A stretch of 64,000 bases of DNA from Oceanobacillus saliphilus (GCF_023522835.1 NZ_JALCZU010000003.1:310001-374000), one strand, 5' to 3'; shown: positions 35,597 through 44,873, counted from the first letter of the stretch. Made by a program: numbers and translations. Notes: generated by a model from the letters alone, not told the origin.

Positions 35597-36116
35597 TACT
35601 TAATTCCTCCGAATATATTATTTTTCCATAGGGACAGCTTGGAACCCGACGGAATAAAGTTTACTTATAAATTTCAAGGTGCAATCTCTTATCGTTAGAT
35701 TTGTTTTGCACCAAAAAATAAATAGCTTTTAATATAATGCTAGATTGGACTTTTTGTCAATTATTAATTACGATAGAAAGAACAAAAGCGCAAGCGCCCG
35801 GTAAGGGACGTACGGACTGGACTGAGGCGTAGGAGATAAAGGAAACACGACGGACGGAGAGAGTCGATGTTGACTTATCGTACGGAGGCGAAGGAAGTCT
35901 CGCTAGTCCCTGGGCGCTGGAGCTGGACGTGGCTGTTTATGTGTAAGAATTAATTGCTGCCAAAATTTTATACTTTGTTATCTTTCAAAATAAGCAGTTA
36001 AAACTTTTTAAATGCTAATGGTGCAAAAGATAACTAACGTCCGATGGCAAACTGGATAAATTACTAGATTACTTTATACGTTAAAATGATGCTCAAGTAG
36101 AAATGGGGGAGTTTCC
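35597..36116. other. Gap with structured repeat before the HTH-kinase gene
   Basis: Contains the upstream region of the EamA gene and repeat copy 2 (35780-35985). The last 130 bp should hold the promoter of the gene at 36117, but none stands out. Confidence 0.4.
35780..35985. repeat. 205 bp structured repeat, copy 2
   Basis: Nearly the same sequence and orientation as 13851-14059. The closing stem is GCGCCC...AGGGAC with GTCCCT...GGGCGC, where copy 1 has GGGTGC (G-U), so pairing is kept despite the change. The tail after TGGACGTGGC is also shared (TTAATTGCTGCCAAAA). Confidence 0.88.
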
Positions 36117-37208
36117 ATGAATAAAGAGAATCAGATTTTAAACCATATAAAATTAAACCCCTTTATTTCGCAGCAGGAGTTGGCTGCAAAGGTTGGTTTA
36201 TCTCGGCCAGCAGTTGCCAATTATATTGCGAATCTAACTAGACTAGGGGAAATTAAAGGTCGTGCATATGTTCTGAAAGAGGAATCCTCGATTGTCTGTA
36301 TTGGCGGCGCGAATACGGACCGGAAAGCAAGTTCTGATCAGAAAGTACAATTACATTCGTCAAATCCAGTCAAAATAACGGAAGTATGCGGTGGAGTTGC
36401 ACGGAACTTTGCAGAAAATCTAAGCAGGCTTGGTCATCATACCACTCTCATGACTTGTGTCGGTAATGACCGGGAAGGGCAATGGCTATTAGGGGAAACA
36501 AAAAAGCAGGGGGTTGATGTCAGTCAGGTTTGGATTTTGGAAACGAAACGGACAGGGACATATACTGCTTTGCTGGATGTCAATGGGGAAATGGTTGTTT
36601 CCATGGCAGATATGAATATATACGATAATATTACGATTGAAATGATTGAGGAAAAGTGGTCTTACATTGTCGCATCACAAGCTATCTTTTTGGATACAAA
36701 TATTCCTGAGGATTGTATTCATTTTATAATCAAACGATGTAAGGATGAAAATATTCCCTTGTACATTAACCCAGTATCATCAACGAAAGCGAAAAGACTT
36801 CCCGCTAATCTCGACGGGGTGGAAGTGTTAATCCTTAATCAAGAAGAAGCACAGATGATGATTGGTTCTACGATTGATTCGCCGGAATCGTTTAAAATGG
36901 CCTGTGAAAAACTGCAGAAGCGAGGAGTTAACAAAGTGATTATTATGATGCATAATTACGGGGTCTACTATGCTTCACAAGAGGAATCCGGCCATTTTCC
37001 TCCTTTAGAAACCGATATTGTTGATGAAACAGGTGCCGATGATGCATTTGCATCATGTGCGATATTTGGAATCATGAACGGGGACTCCTTATCACGTGCA
37101 TGCCAATTAGGACTTGCTGGTTACTCCCTAACGCAGCAAACAGAGCGTTCCGTGTCGACAGAACTAAGACCTGAAAAAATTTATACTTTGGTGGAGGAAC
37201 AGTTGTAG
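36117..37208 (+). CDS. HTH-PfkB fusion protein (PsuK-like, possible sensor)
   Basis: Protein of 363 residues with a winged helix-turn-helix at residues 1-55 (ISQQELAAKVGLSRPAVANY) fused to a PfkB kinase fold from residue ~57 (SIVCIGGANTDRK). The glycine-rich GGVARNFAENLSRLG is kept, but the usual TGAGD motif reads ETGADDAF: Gly is replaced by Asp308 in the anion-hole position, while the catalytic Asp309 remains. The upstream kinase motif is also changed (IIMMHNYGVYY). It may be a poor kinase acting as a sugar-sensing regulator of psuKG. GGGGGAG precedes the ATG. Confidence 0.8.
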   Translation: MNKENQILNHIKLNPFISQQELAAKVGLSRPAVANYIANLTRLGEIKGRAYVLKEESSIVCIGGANTDRKASSDQKVQLHSSNPVKITEVCGGVARNFAENLSRLGHHTTLMTCVGNDREGQWLLGETKKQGVDVSQVWILETKRTGTYTALLDVNGEMVVSMADMNIYDNITIEMIEEKWSYIVASQAIFLDTNIPEDCIHFIIKRCKDENIPLYINPVSSTKAKRLPANLDGVEVLILNQEEAQMMIGSTIDSPESFKMACEKLQKRGVNKVIIMMHNYGVYYASQEESGHFPPLETDIVDETGADDAFASCAIFGIMNGDSLSRACQLGLAGYSLTQQTERSVSTELRPEKIYTLVEEQL

Positions 37209-37305
37209 CGGGGTTCTCCCGTTTGGGCGCGGGGCTCTCCCGTTTGGGCGCGGGGCTCTCCCGTTTGGGCGCGGGACTCTCCCGTTTGGGCGCGGGGCTC
37301 TCCCG
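37209..37305. repeat. CTCTCCCGTTTGGGCG tandem array (5 units)
   Basis: Five almost identical 21 bp units, consensus GGGGCTCTCCCGTTTGGGCGC, starting directly at the stop of the HTH-kinase gene and running into a REP element. The units are more uniform than in other arrays, suggesting recent expansion. Confidence 0.95.
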
Positions 37306-37308
37306 TTA

Positions 37309-37463
37309 GAAGCACAGAGACGGTTCTTTTGCTTCCTCTACATTTAGAAAACTTGGTTGTCACCAAGCCTTTCGGTGACAGCCTTAGTTGCACTTATGCA
37401 AGTAAGAAAGTTTATACTTTCTTACTTGCCAAAAAAGAAGCATGAGAACCGTCCCCATGCTTC
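37309..37463. repeat. REP-like pair enclosing two-hairpin element copy A
   Basis: Arms GAAGCACAGAGACGGTTCT (37309-) and AGAACCGTCCCCATGCTTC (to ~37462) enclose the best-preserved two-hairpin element: stem 1 GGTTGTCACC/GGTGACAGCC (37355-37364, 37374-37383) and a perfect 14 bp stem 2 GCAAGTAAGAAAGT/its complement (37398-37411, 37416-37429) with a TTAT loop. It lies between two convergent genes. Confidence 0.92.
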
Positions 37464-37468
37464 CTCTT

Positions 37469-38635
37469 TTATTTTCCCATTTCTAATGCTACGTGAACCA
37501 TCATGTTGACTCCGTCGATTAAGCTATCTTCATCGATGGCGAATTTAGGGTGATGATGTGGATAATCATAGGATTTTTCCTCATTTCTTGCTCCGATGAA
37601 AATGAATGTTCCTGGTATTACCTTGGAGAATGCACCGAAATCCTCACCACCCATTGTCAATGGATAATTGAATACACGATCACCGAATAATTTGGTTGCA
37701 ATATCGATAACAGAATCTGTTTTTTCTTCATTATTGATAACTGCATCATAGCCATATTGGAAGTTAAATTTATAATCAGCACCATAAAAATCACAAACGG
37801 ATGCAATTGCCTTTTCCATTTTTTCTTTCACCAATTCACGTGTTTCTTGTTGGACCGTCCGTATACTTCCCTGTAATGTAGCCGTATCAGGGATAATATT
37901 TGTTGCACTGCCAGCGTGAAACTGTGTCGTTGAAATAACGACCGAATCAAGTGGAGAGGTCATTCTCGAGACAATGGTTTGAAATTGGTTGATGATCTGC
38001 GTACCGATAATAATTGGGTCAACGGCACTTTCTGGCTGAGAACCATGTCCACCACTCCCCTTAATCAGGAGATCGAACGTATCCGAATTTGATGTGATCG
38101 GTCCTTTTGTAATGCCAATTTTACCAGTAGGAATCGGTGTGAATAAATGCTGACCATAGACGAAATCAAGGTCATTAAATAGCCCAGTCGCAACCATTTC
38201 CTGCGCACCACCAGGTGGCACTTCCTCCGCATGTTGGAAAATCAGATAAACTTCTCCACTTATCGCCTCCACGTTTTGCGATAGTACACGTGCCGCTCCA
38301 AGAAGCATGGCCGCATGTCCATCATGCCCACAAGCATGCATGACACCATCTTTGACTGAGGCAAAATCAAGGTCGTCCCGTTCTTCTTGAATGGGTAATG
38401 CATCAATATCCGCTCGCAATCCGATTTTCTTTCCCGGTTTTTTTCCTTTAATAATTCCAAGTACACTTGTTTTCGTTGGACGAGATAATTCGATATTATC
38501 CATTTGTCGAAGCTGGTCTTCAATATATTGGCTTGTCCAATACTCCTGGAAAGAAACCTCTGGATGTTGGTGCATCGTTCTTCTCCACTGAATCACATCT
38601 GGTAATACTACTTCAATCTGTTTGTTCAAATTCAT
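37469..38635 (-). CDS. M20D amidohydrolase (hippurate/aminobenzoyl-glutamate hydrolase-like)
   Basis: Zinc amidohydrolase of 388 residues. The substrate/metal segment RTMHQHPEVSFQEYWTSQYI, HACGHDGHAAMLLGAA and FQHAEEVPPGGAQEMV carry the metal ligands of the M20D group; the C-terminal TMGGEDFGAFS is also typical. Such enzymes remove N-acyl groups from amino acids. GAGGAG precedes the ATG. The gene directly upstream on the same strand encodes an AbgT-family transporter, so import and cleavage of p-aminobenzoyl-glutamate-like or other acyl-amino acids is likely. Confidence 0.88.
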   Translation of the reverse strand: MNLNKQIEVVLPDVIQWRRTMHQHPEVSFQEYWTSQYIEDQLRQMDNIELSRPTKTSVLGIIKGKKPGKKIGLRADIDALPIQEERDDLDFASVKDGVMHACGHDGHAAMLLGAARVLSQNVEAISGEVYLIFQHAEEVPPGGAQEMVATGLFNDLDFVYGQHLFTPIPTGKIGITKGPITSNSDTFDLLIKGSGGHGSQPESAVDPIIIGTQIINQFQTIVSRMTSPLDSVVISTTQFHAGSATNIIPDTATLQGSIRTVQQETRELVKEKMEKAIASVCDFYGADYKFNFQYGYDAVINNEEKTDSVIDIATKLFGDRVFNYPLTMGGEDFGAFSKVIPGTFIFIGARNEEKSYDYPHHHPKFAIDEDSLIDGVNMMVHVALEMGK

Positions 38636-38747
38636 TCGTATCTCTCCTCATTTACTATTTATTCATATCATCGGCTGACAAAGCAGTCCGAGACGCCAGA
38701 TCACTCTCAGTGGCCGATAGAGAGCCATTATGTTATTCGGATTGCAT

Positions 38748-40271
38748 TTACTGTTCTAAGAAAATAGGACCTCCAGGACCGACTGGTAAACCAATTAAAT
38801 ACCAAAGGACGAGGAATAAGGACCATACGATGAAATAAATAATGGAGTACGGTAGTAAATTGGATAGCAACGTACCCAAACCAACATTTTTGTCATATTT
38901 TTTCGCAAATGCCAATAATAGTGGCAAATATGGAAGCATCGGTGTAATTGGGTTCGTAATGGAATCCCCTATCCGGAATATCATTTGTGTAAAAGCCGGA
39001 TCATATCCTAAAAGCATAAATAGCGGAACAAATACTGGTGCGAGGATAGCCCATTTTGCAGAGGCACTTCCAATTAGTAAGTTAATAAAACCAGCAATAA
39101 TGACAAAGCTTAGAATGAGCGGAATTCCAGTGAAGTTCATCTCTTGAAGAAATTCTGCCCCTTTTATCGCAATAATCGGACCTAAATTACTCCATGAGAA
39201 ATACGCAAGCATCTGTGCTGCGAAAAACACGAGAACAATGTAGCTTCCCATTGTTGCCATCGATTCACTTAACACATTTCCAAAGTCCCTTGAGCTCTTA
39301 ATCACTTTTGCCCTCATGCCATATACCAAACCTGGAACGAAGAATAAAATGGTAATAAGGAAAACAACTGAAATCATGAACGGTGAATCATTCATAATCG
39401 ATCCTGTCTCCGGATTTCTTAGTATACCATTTTCAGGAATGACAAGTGCCATAATAATTCCAGCAGTAATCAGCAATGAAACATTAGCCCAACGCAGTGC
39501 ACTTTTCTCTGTCTCACTGACGCCTTCCTCGGAAATTTTCTCGCCATGATACGCACCTAAACGTGGTATCGTTACTTTTGTCGTAATAAGATAAGTTACA
39601 ATCAATAACAATACTGCCGAAACTGCAATAAAGTAATAGTTCATCGCAATATTTCCTGTGTAGCTCTCATCGATAAGTTGAGCAGCAGGTTCCGTAAAAC
39701 CAAGTGCTAACGCATCTGTCATCCCGATGATGAAGTTAGCTGAGAAAGCCCCTAGTGATGCAGCGTATGCCATTACAAGTCCGGCAAAAGGATGGTAGCC
39801 GAGCCGCATCATAACTATCGCAGCAAGTGGCGGGAGGATTACAGGGGCTGCGTCACCAGCAACATTTCCGATGATAGCAACCAAGATCATCGTTGGTATG
39901 ATCAGCTTGCGTGGTGCCACTTCAATAACTCGTTTCATCACAGTCGCAAAATAACCTGTTTTCTCTGCAATGCCAATACCCAGCATCACGACAAGTACCA
40001 TGCCTAACGGTGGGAATGCACTAAAATTATTAATGCTTTCCGTTAAAATCAGAATTAAGCCCTCACCGGAAAGCAGGTTTACCGCCTCGACCACTTCACC
40101 TGTCCCAGGGTTGGTCGCTTTTACATTGAATAAGGAGGCAATAAAGGACGCTACAAGAATAATTCCCATTAGAATGATAAAAATTACAATTGGATCAGGT
40201 AATTTATTCCCGATAATTTCAACTTTATTTAAAAATCGATCTACAAAACTCTGCTTCTTTTTCGTTTCCAA
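38748..40271 (-). CDS. AbgT family transporter
   Basis: Membrane protein of 507 residues of the AbgT family (p-aminobenzoyl-glutamate uptake; some members export sulfonamides). The N-terminus FVDRFLNKVEIIGNKLPDPIVI, the loop GEGLILILTESINNFSAFPPLG, NVAGDAAPVILPPLAAI and the C-terminal RIGDSITNPITPMLPYLPLL are family features. The likely start is a TTG at 40271 with a modest GGGTGG site. It forms a unit with the M20D amidohydrolase, 112 bp downstream. Confidence 0.9.
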   Translation of the reverse strand: METKKKQSFVDRFLNKVEIIGNKLPDPIVIFIILMGIILVASFIASLFNVKATNPGTGEVVEAVNLLSGEGLILILTESINNFSAFPPLGMVLVVMLGIGIAEKTGYFATVMKRVIEVAPRKLIIPTMILVAIIGNVAGDAAPVILPPLAAIVMMRLGYHPFAGLVMAYAASLGAFSANFIIGMTDALALGFTEPAAQLIDESYTGNIAMNYYFIAVSAVLLLIVTYLITTKVTIPRLGAYHGEKISEEGVSETEKSALRWANVSLLITAGIIMALVIPENGILRNPETGSIMNDSPFMISVVFLITILFFVPGLVYGMRAKVIKSSRDFGNVLSESMATMGSYIVLVFFAAQMLAYFSWSNLGPIIAIKGAEFLQEMNFTGIPLILSFVIIAGFINLLIGSASAKWAILAPVFVPLFMLLGYDPAFTQMIFRIGDSITNPITPMLPYLPLLLAFAKKYDKNVGLGTLLSNLLPYSIIYFIVWSLFLVLWYLIGLPVGPGGPIFLEQ

Positions 40272-40370
40272 ATGCTTCGTCCACCCATCTAGTTGTTTTA
40301 TAGCAAAAATACGTTCGTTTGTTTGAATATAGAATCCGTTTATTTACTTGCCTTAATTGGTTAAGTTGCA
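40272..40370. other. Upstream region of the AbgT gene
   Basis: Short AT-rich stretch before the repeat array. No strong promoter could be assigned. Confidence 0.3.
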
Positions 40371-40489
40371 GTGGGGCTCTCCCGTTTGAGCTGGGTGCTC
40401 TCCCGTTTTGGGGGTGGGCTCTCCCGTTTGAGCGGGATGCTCTCCCGTTTGGGTGAGATGCTCTCCCGAGTTAGGTGTGGGCTCTCCAC
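40371..40489. repeat. CTCTCCCGTTTG tandem array (6 units)
   Basis: Six 19-21 bp units with core variants TTTGAGC, TTTTGGGGG, TTTGGGTG and GAGTTAGG. It abuts the truncated nucleoside hydrolase remnant, as if the array marks the deletion end point. Confidence 0.92.
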
Positions 40490-40643
40490 TATATTATTTT
40501 CGTTGGGAAATTTGCTCGTTGTAAATAACAATCTGCAGGGATAACGCCGACACTAACAAATGGACATTTTCCATTTGCAATTACAGGAATAGAGAGATTA
40601 GATCATCTACCCCTCCATCATGATTTATATAAACGTTTTTCAT
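40490..40643 (-). pseudogene. Truncated, frameshifted nucleoside hydrolase remnant
   Basis: Starting at ATG 40643 with AAGGAGGC seven bases upstream, the frame reads MKNVYINHDGGVDDLISLFL and then a TAA (40581-40583). The metal motif (DGGVDD in place of DxDxGxDD) and the context point to a nucleoside hydrolase. After the stop, another frame continues with VSVGVIPADCYLQRANFP, as in the family's second block, until the tandem array cuts it off near 40490. Only ~50 of ~310 codons remain. It still sits behind an apparently intact riboswitch and terminator. Confidence 0.8.
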
Positions 40644-40682
40644 TATCTTTGCCTCCTTACTGTTTGCTATACCTTCCATTTT

Positions 40683-40733
40683 GACCAAAAGAAAAAGGTC
40701 CAGAAATAGAATTCCTTCTACATTTCCGGACCT
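40683..40733 (-). terminator. Riboswitch-linked intrinsic terminator
   Basis: On the minus strand AGGTCCGGAAATG...TATTTCTGGACCT (40733-40696) forms a ~13 bp stem followed by TTTTTCTTTT. It lies between the purine aptamer and the remnant gene, the expected place of the expression platform. Confidence 0.88.
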
Positions 40734-40814
40734 ACGAAGTCAAAGTAATATAATAAAGCAACTGCTAAATCATTAATGGTATCGACTAAAAAGCCGGGTA
40801 ACCAAATACTTTAA

Positions 40815-40882
40815 CTCGTAGTCTAGTTCTATTATGGGAACCAGGTAGATACTCTCAGACCATATTACTGAGGTTATACGAG
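40815..40882 (-). ncRNA. Purine riboswitch aptamer, guanine type
   Basis: The minus-strand sequence shows all parts of the purine aptamer: P1 CTCGTA/TACGAG, P2 CTCAG/CTGAG with loop TAATATGGT, the conserved junction AGTATCTACC, P3 TGGTTC/GAACTA, and 3' junction GACTAC. The specificity base before UA is C, which in this class selects guanine (or hypoxanthine) rather than adenine. In the family, ligand binding favours the terminator, so guanine would switch the downstream gene off. That gene is now a nucleoside hydrolase remnant. Confidence 0.93.
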
Positions 40883-40909
40883 GGATGATAGTTATAATAT
40901 TACTAAAAT

Positions 40910-40938
40910 AATATAGCAAATTTATATAAGATAATCAA
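40910..40938 (-). promoter_or_regulatory. Promoter of the orphan riboswitch
   Basis: Minus-strand TTGATT (40933-40938) and TATATT (40910-40915) separated by 17 bp, ~28 bp upstream of the aptamer. Confidence 0.65.
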
Positions 40939-41532
40939 TATAATGTGAACAATGGATGCAAAAAAATAGAATAACGTTCGGTTTTTTAAATACATAAGAA
41001 TCGATTTTTCTGTCATATTAATACTTATTTTCCAATATTCGGATGTTCACCTCCCCTATTTCCTTTCGTTTTCTATCCGCGAACAAAAACGGCTCATCAG
41101 CTTCTAAATTGAAGCAAAATAACCGTCCTCATGTTTTTTCTAACAAGAGAGATAAATAAAATGGACAGCTCTCCTTAACTAATGGGAAAAAGGATTAAAA
41201 TAACAGCATATGAAGAATTGCTATAATCGTGTATGGCTGCCGCCACATGATATAACCAAAAAACTCGAATCCATACTCCACCTCTACCTTTGAATTCACT
41301 TTCCCACTCCAGCAAACAGCAAAACCCAACGTTTCCAATCCTCATATCCACCGTTAAAACACGATTAAAGCTCTTCAGCCACGATAAGACGAACTTAACT
41401 CCAAATGTTACCGCTTACCTTAACTATTTGAGCGATATGCACCCGACTTGTTGTTAATCCCTTGAAGTTAAATTTGAGCATGTTACGCTAGTATACGGCT
41501 TAAGAAAAAACGGAAATAGGAGCGTTGTTAAT
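40939..41532. other. Gene-poor gap before proI
   Basis: No convincing gene. It includes a decayed REP half-site near 41111-41140 (GAAGCAAAATAACCGTCCTC). The proI upstream region was searched by eye for a T-box (AGGGTGGNACCGCG) because proline genes are often so controlled, and none was found. Confidence 0.4.
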
Positions 41533-42360
41533 TTGAATAACAAACAAATCGCATTTTTAGGTGCAGGTAATATGGCGGAAGCAATCATTTCAGGTTTTGT
41601 ACAATCAGGAAAATTGGATGCTGAGCAAATCATCGTTACAAACCGCAGTAACCAAGAGCGTTTGAACGAATTAAAAAACAAGTACGGAATCAAAGCAATA
41701 ACAAAAGACAAGTTGGACTATAAATCAATAGATATCTTTATTTTAGCAATGAAACCGAAAGATATAGATGGCGTATTGGAAGATTTGCGTCACAAAATAA
41801 GCGCGGACCAATTACTCATCTCGGTGCTGGCTGGTATTTCTACTTCTTATATGGAAGACAACTTAAACGATAACCAGCAACTAATAAGGGTGATGCCGAA
41901 CACTTCCAGCATGATACAGGAATCAGCAACAGCGGTTTCTCCTGGAAAATATGTCGCAATGGATCAAGTATTTCTCGTGAAGGAACTGATGAAATGCATC
42001 GGGGAAGCATATATTATCGATGAAGAAATGATGGATGTTTATACTGGAATCGCAGGAAGTGGGCCAGCTTATTTTTACAACTTAATGGAACATATTGAAG
42101 AAGTTGGCCATGAAGCAGGATTCGAACGGAAGCTTGTACGCGAAATTGGAGCACAAACACTTTATGGTGCTGCAAAGATGATGCTTGAACGGGAAGAAAC
42201 TCCGGCAGAGCTTCGAAAAAATATCACTTCTCCAAATGGCACAACAGCAGCTGGGTTGGATGCATTAAATAAGTTCGGCGGAGGATTGGCGATTGAAGAA
42301 GCAATCAAAAGTGCTGCATCCCGCTCTAAAGAATTAAGCAAAGAGCCAGTTAAAATATAG
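41533..42360 (+). CDS. proI: Pyrroline-5-carboxylate reductase
   Basis: Last enzyme of proline synthesis, 275 residues, reducing pyrroline-5-carboxylate with NAD(P)H. The Rossmann motif FLGAGNMAEAIISGF opens the protein; VRVMPNTSS-type (IRVMPNTSSMIQESATA) and ITSPNGTTAAGLDAL are family signatures. The start is TTG with ATAGGAGC upstream. It leads the proI-proB-proA unit, which covers the whole route from glutamate to proline; in salt-adapted Bacillaceae such a set often supports osmolyte synthesis. Confidence 0.93.
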   Translation: MNNKQIAFLGAGNMAEAIISGFVQSGKLDAEQIIVTNRSNQERLNELKNKYGIKAITKDKLDYKSIDIFILAMKPKDIDGVLEDLRHKISADQLLISVLAGISTSYMEDNLNDNQQLIRVMPNTSSMIQESATAVSPGKYVAMDQVFLVKELMKCIGEAYIIDEEMMDVYTGIAGSGPAYFYNLMEHIEEVGHEAGFERKLVREIGAQTLYGAAKMMLEREETPAELRKNITSPNGTTAAGLDALNKFGGGLAIEEAIKSAASRSKELSKEPVKI

Positions 42361-42458
42361 GCAGGAAAATAGGAAAGGAATGGTTCCTTTTCCCATCGCC
42401 CTTTCTACCAAAACAAATGATAAAAATACTAATTCTACCACTATATAGGAGTGACGTT

Positions 42459-43592
42459 GTGACATCTGGATCAGACAAGAAACGTATTGTAATTAAAATA
42501 GGAAGCAGTTCCCTAACAAGTATGAACGGCGAAGTAAGTCATCGAAAACTGGAAAAACTGGTTGATGAAGTAGTACGAATCAAGGAAGATGGCCATAACG
42601 TGCTGCTCGTTTCCTCTGGAGCTGTGGCAGCCGGTTATCGTAAGCTTGGCTGTCTAACCCGTCCGGATTCTTTGGCAGAAAAACAAGCTGCAGCATCCAT
42701 TGGGCAAGGTCTCCTTATAGAAACCTATTCAGACCTCTTTATTTCCCACGGATATGTAGCTTCGCAAATATTGATCACACGCAGTGATTTCTCCGATGAG
42801 AATCGCTATAACAATGCACGAAACACGATAAATGTATTGCTTGATCGTGGCATTATTCCAATCGTAAATGAGAATGATACGATTGCCATGGATTCCTTAA
42901 GGTTTGGGGACAATGACACACTTTCCGCAAAAGTGGCTGGACTTGTCGAGGCGGATCAATTAATCATTCTATCTGATATTGATGGACTATTTGATAGTGA
43001 TCCACGTAAAAACGAAGATGCAACGCTTTTAACTGAAGTAAGTGAAATTACCCCTGAAATCGAAGCAGCTGCTGGAGATTCGGGCAGTGCTGTCGGAACA
43101 GGTGGCATGAAATCAAAAATCGAGGCCGTTAAAATTGCCATGGCATCCGGCATTCCTTCCTTTTTAGGAAAATCAAGTACGGACAGCATTATCTACGACG
43201 CTGTTTATAAAAATGCTGTCGGCACTTATTTCGAGCCACAGGATGACATACAAAATTTAAATCGGAAAAAGCAATGGATTGCGTTTAATTCAGGTCCTGA
43301 AGGCGAAGTCACGATCCATCATGCCGCTTCCGAAGCAATCATTAAAAATGAAATGAGCCTGGAAACTTCAGCAGTCCACAGTGTGAAAGGGCGCTTCAGA
43401 GAAGGTGCCGTCGTCAAGATTTTTGATGTAACCGGAGAAGAAATTGGCCTTGGCGTCGTAAATTACTCTTCCAAAGCACTCGACCAATTGATCAGCAATA
43501 CAGATATCAACCTGGAAAACTACACGGATCCTGCGATTGAAAGCGAACAGCTCGTTTGTATGTTGGATATTGCCGTGCCCGCACATGTATAA
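42459..43592 (+). CDS. proB: Glutamate 5-kinase
   Basis: First enzyme of proline synthesis, 377 residues. The amino-acid kinase domain (residues ~8-260) shows IVIKIGSSSLTS, VSSGAVAAGYRKLG, FGDNDTLSA and GTGGMKSKIEA; a PUA domain follows in the C-terminal third. The GTG at 42459 is chosen because AGGAGTGAC precedes it; the upstream ATG at 42417 has no ribosome site. It lies between proI and proA. Confidence 0.93.
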   Translation: MTSGSDKKRIVIKIGSSSLTSMNGEVSHRKLEKLVDEVVRIKEDGHNVLLVSSGAVAAGYRKLGCLTRPDSLAEKQAAASIGQGLLIETYSDLFISHGYVASQILITRSDFSDENRYNNARNTINVLLDRGIIPIVNENDTIAMDSLRFGDNDTLSAKVAGLVEADQLIILSDIDGLFDSDPRKNEDATLLTEVSEITPEIEAAAGDSGSAVGTGGMKSKIEAVKIAMASGIPSFLGKSSTDSIIYDAVYKNAVGTYFEPQDDIQNLNRKKQWIAFNSGPEGEVTIHHAASEAIIKNEMSLETSAVHSVKGRFREGAVVKIFDVTGEEIGLGVVNYSSKALDQLISNTDINLENYTDPAIESEQLVCMLDIAVPAHV

Positions 43593-43613
43593 ATCTTTTA
43601 TAGGAGGAATTGG

Positions 43614-44873
43614 ATGACAACCATAAACAAAGTGAACGTCGAAGAGCAGGCCATTCAAGCCAAAAAAGCAGCTAAAACTTTATCGTTACTGACATCGAAA
43701 GAAAAGAATGAAGCACTGCGCAAACTGGCAGATGTACTGGATGCCGAATACGAAACTATTTTAAAAGCCAACGAGGAAGATTTGGAAAATGGACGAAAGA
43801 ATGGCTACGATGATGCTTATATGGATCGCCTAACACTTACAAAAAAGCGTGTAGAAGATTTTACTCAAGGGTTACGTGATGTTTCGCAGCTTGATGACCC
43901 AACAGGAATCATCACCTCTGACTGGACACTGGACAACGGATTGAATGTTCAAAAGATTACCGTCCCGCTTGGAGTCATCGGTATGATTTACGAAGCACGT
44001 CCAAATGTTACTGTGGATGCTACTGGACTTGCATTGAAATCAGGAAACGCCATTGTACTAAAGGGCGGATCCTCAGCGATTCATTCAAACAAAAGAATCG
44101 TTGAAGTCATCCACCGTGGTTTGGAACAGACAAAAATCCCAAAAGAAGTAGTCCAATTTATTGCTAGCACCGACCGGGAAGCTACACAACAGCTCTTCAC
44201 CATGAAACAGCATATCGATGTGCTAATCCCCCGCGGTGGAGCTTCACTGATCCAGGCGGTCGTCAACAATGCTACTGTTCCTGTTTTGGAAACCGGTGTA
44301 GGAAATTGCCACGTCTACATTGACGCTGAAGCTGATGTTGAAAAAGCACTGCCGATTCTTATCAACGCCAAAACAGACCGTCCAGCTGTCTGTAACGCTG
44401 CTGAAACGGTAATTATTCATAAAGACTGGTTCGATGCAAACAAAGATGCCTTGATTCAATCATTCAAGGAAAATAACATCGCCGTCCATGGTGATGAAAC
44501 AGCTACAGCAGTTATTCCAGATGCTGTCCCTGCCGGTGAGGACGACTGGGCCAATGAATATCTAAGCACAGACATTGCAGTCAAAATCGTTACCAATGTG
44601 GAAGAAGCAATCGAACACATTGATGCATATGGTACGAAACACTCCGAAGCAATTATCACGGAAAATGCAGAAACTGCTGCCACCTTTATGAAGCTTGTTG
44701 ATGCGGCAGCATTATACCACAATGCTTCTACCCGTTTTACCGACGGAGGTGCCCTCGGCTTCGGTGCAGAGATTGGAATCTCTACCCAAAAACTGCATGC
44801 ACGTGGACCGATGGGATTGCCTGCTTTAACGACTGTTAAGTATTTGATGAATGGGAATGGGCAGGTTAGGTAG
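43614..44873 (+). CDS. proA: Glutamate-5-semialdehyde dehydrogenase
   Basis: Second enzyme of proline synthesis, 419 residues, reducing glutamyl phosphate to the semialdehyde. GVIGMIYEARPNVTVDA, LKGGSSAIHSNK, the catalytic cysteine in AVCNAAETVIIH and FTDGGALGFGAEIGIST are typical. GGAGGAAT lies before the ATG, 21 bp behind proB, so the two are co-transcribed. Confidence 0.95.
   Translation: MTTINKVNVEEQAIQAKKAAKTLSLLTSKEKNEALRKLADVLDAEYETILKANEEDLENGRKNGYDDAYMDRLTLTKKRVEDFTQGLRDVSQLDDPTGIITSDWTLDNGLNVQKITVPLGVIGMIYEARPNVTVDATGLALKSGNAIVLKGGSSAIHSNKRIVEVIHRGLEQTKIPKEVVQFIASTDREATQQLFTMKQHIDVLIPRGGASLIQAVVNNATVPVLETGVGNCHVYIDAEADVEKALPILINAKTDRPAVCNAAETVIIHKDWFDANKDALIQSFKENNIAVHGDETATAVIPDAVPAGEDDWANEYLSTDIAVKIVTNVEEAIEHIDAYGTKHSEAIITENAETAATFMKLVDAAALYHNASTRFTDGGALGFGAEIGISTQKLHARGPMGLPALTTVKYLMNGNGQVR

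Noticed and set aside
41200-41532. T-box leader upstream of proI
   Set aside because: Proline operons are often under T-box control, but no AGGGTGGNACCGCG box or matching terminator was found.
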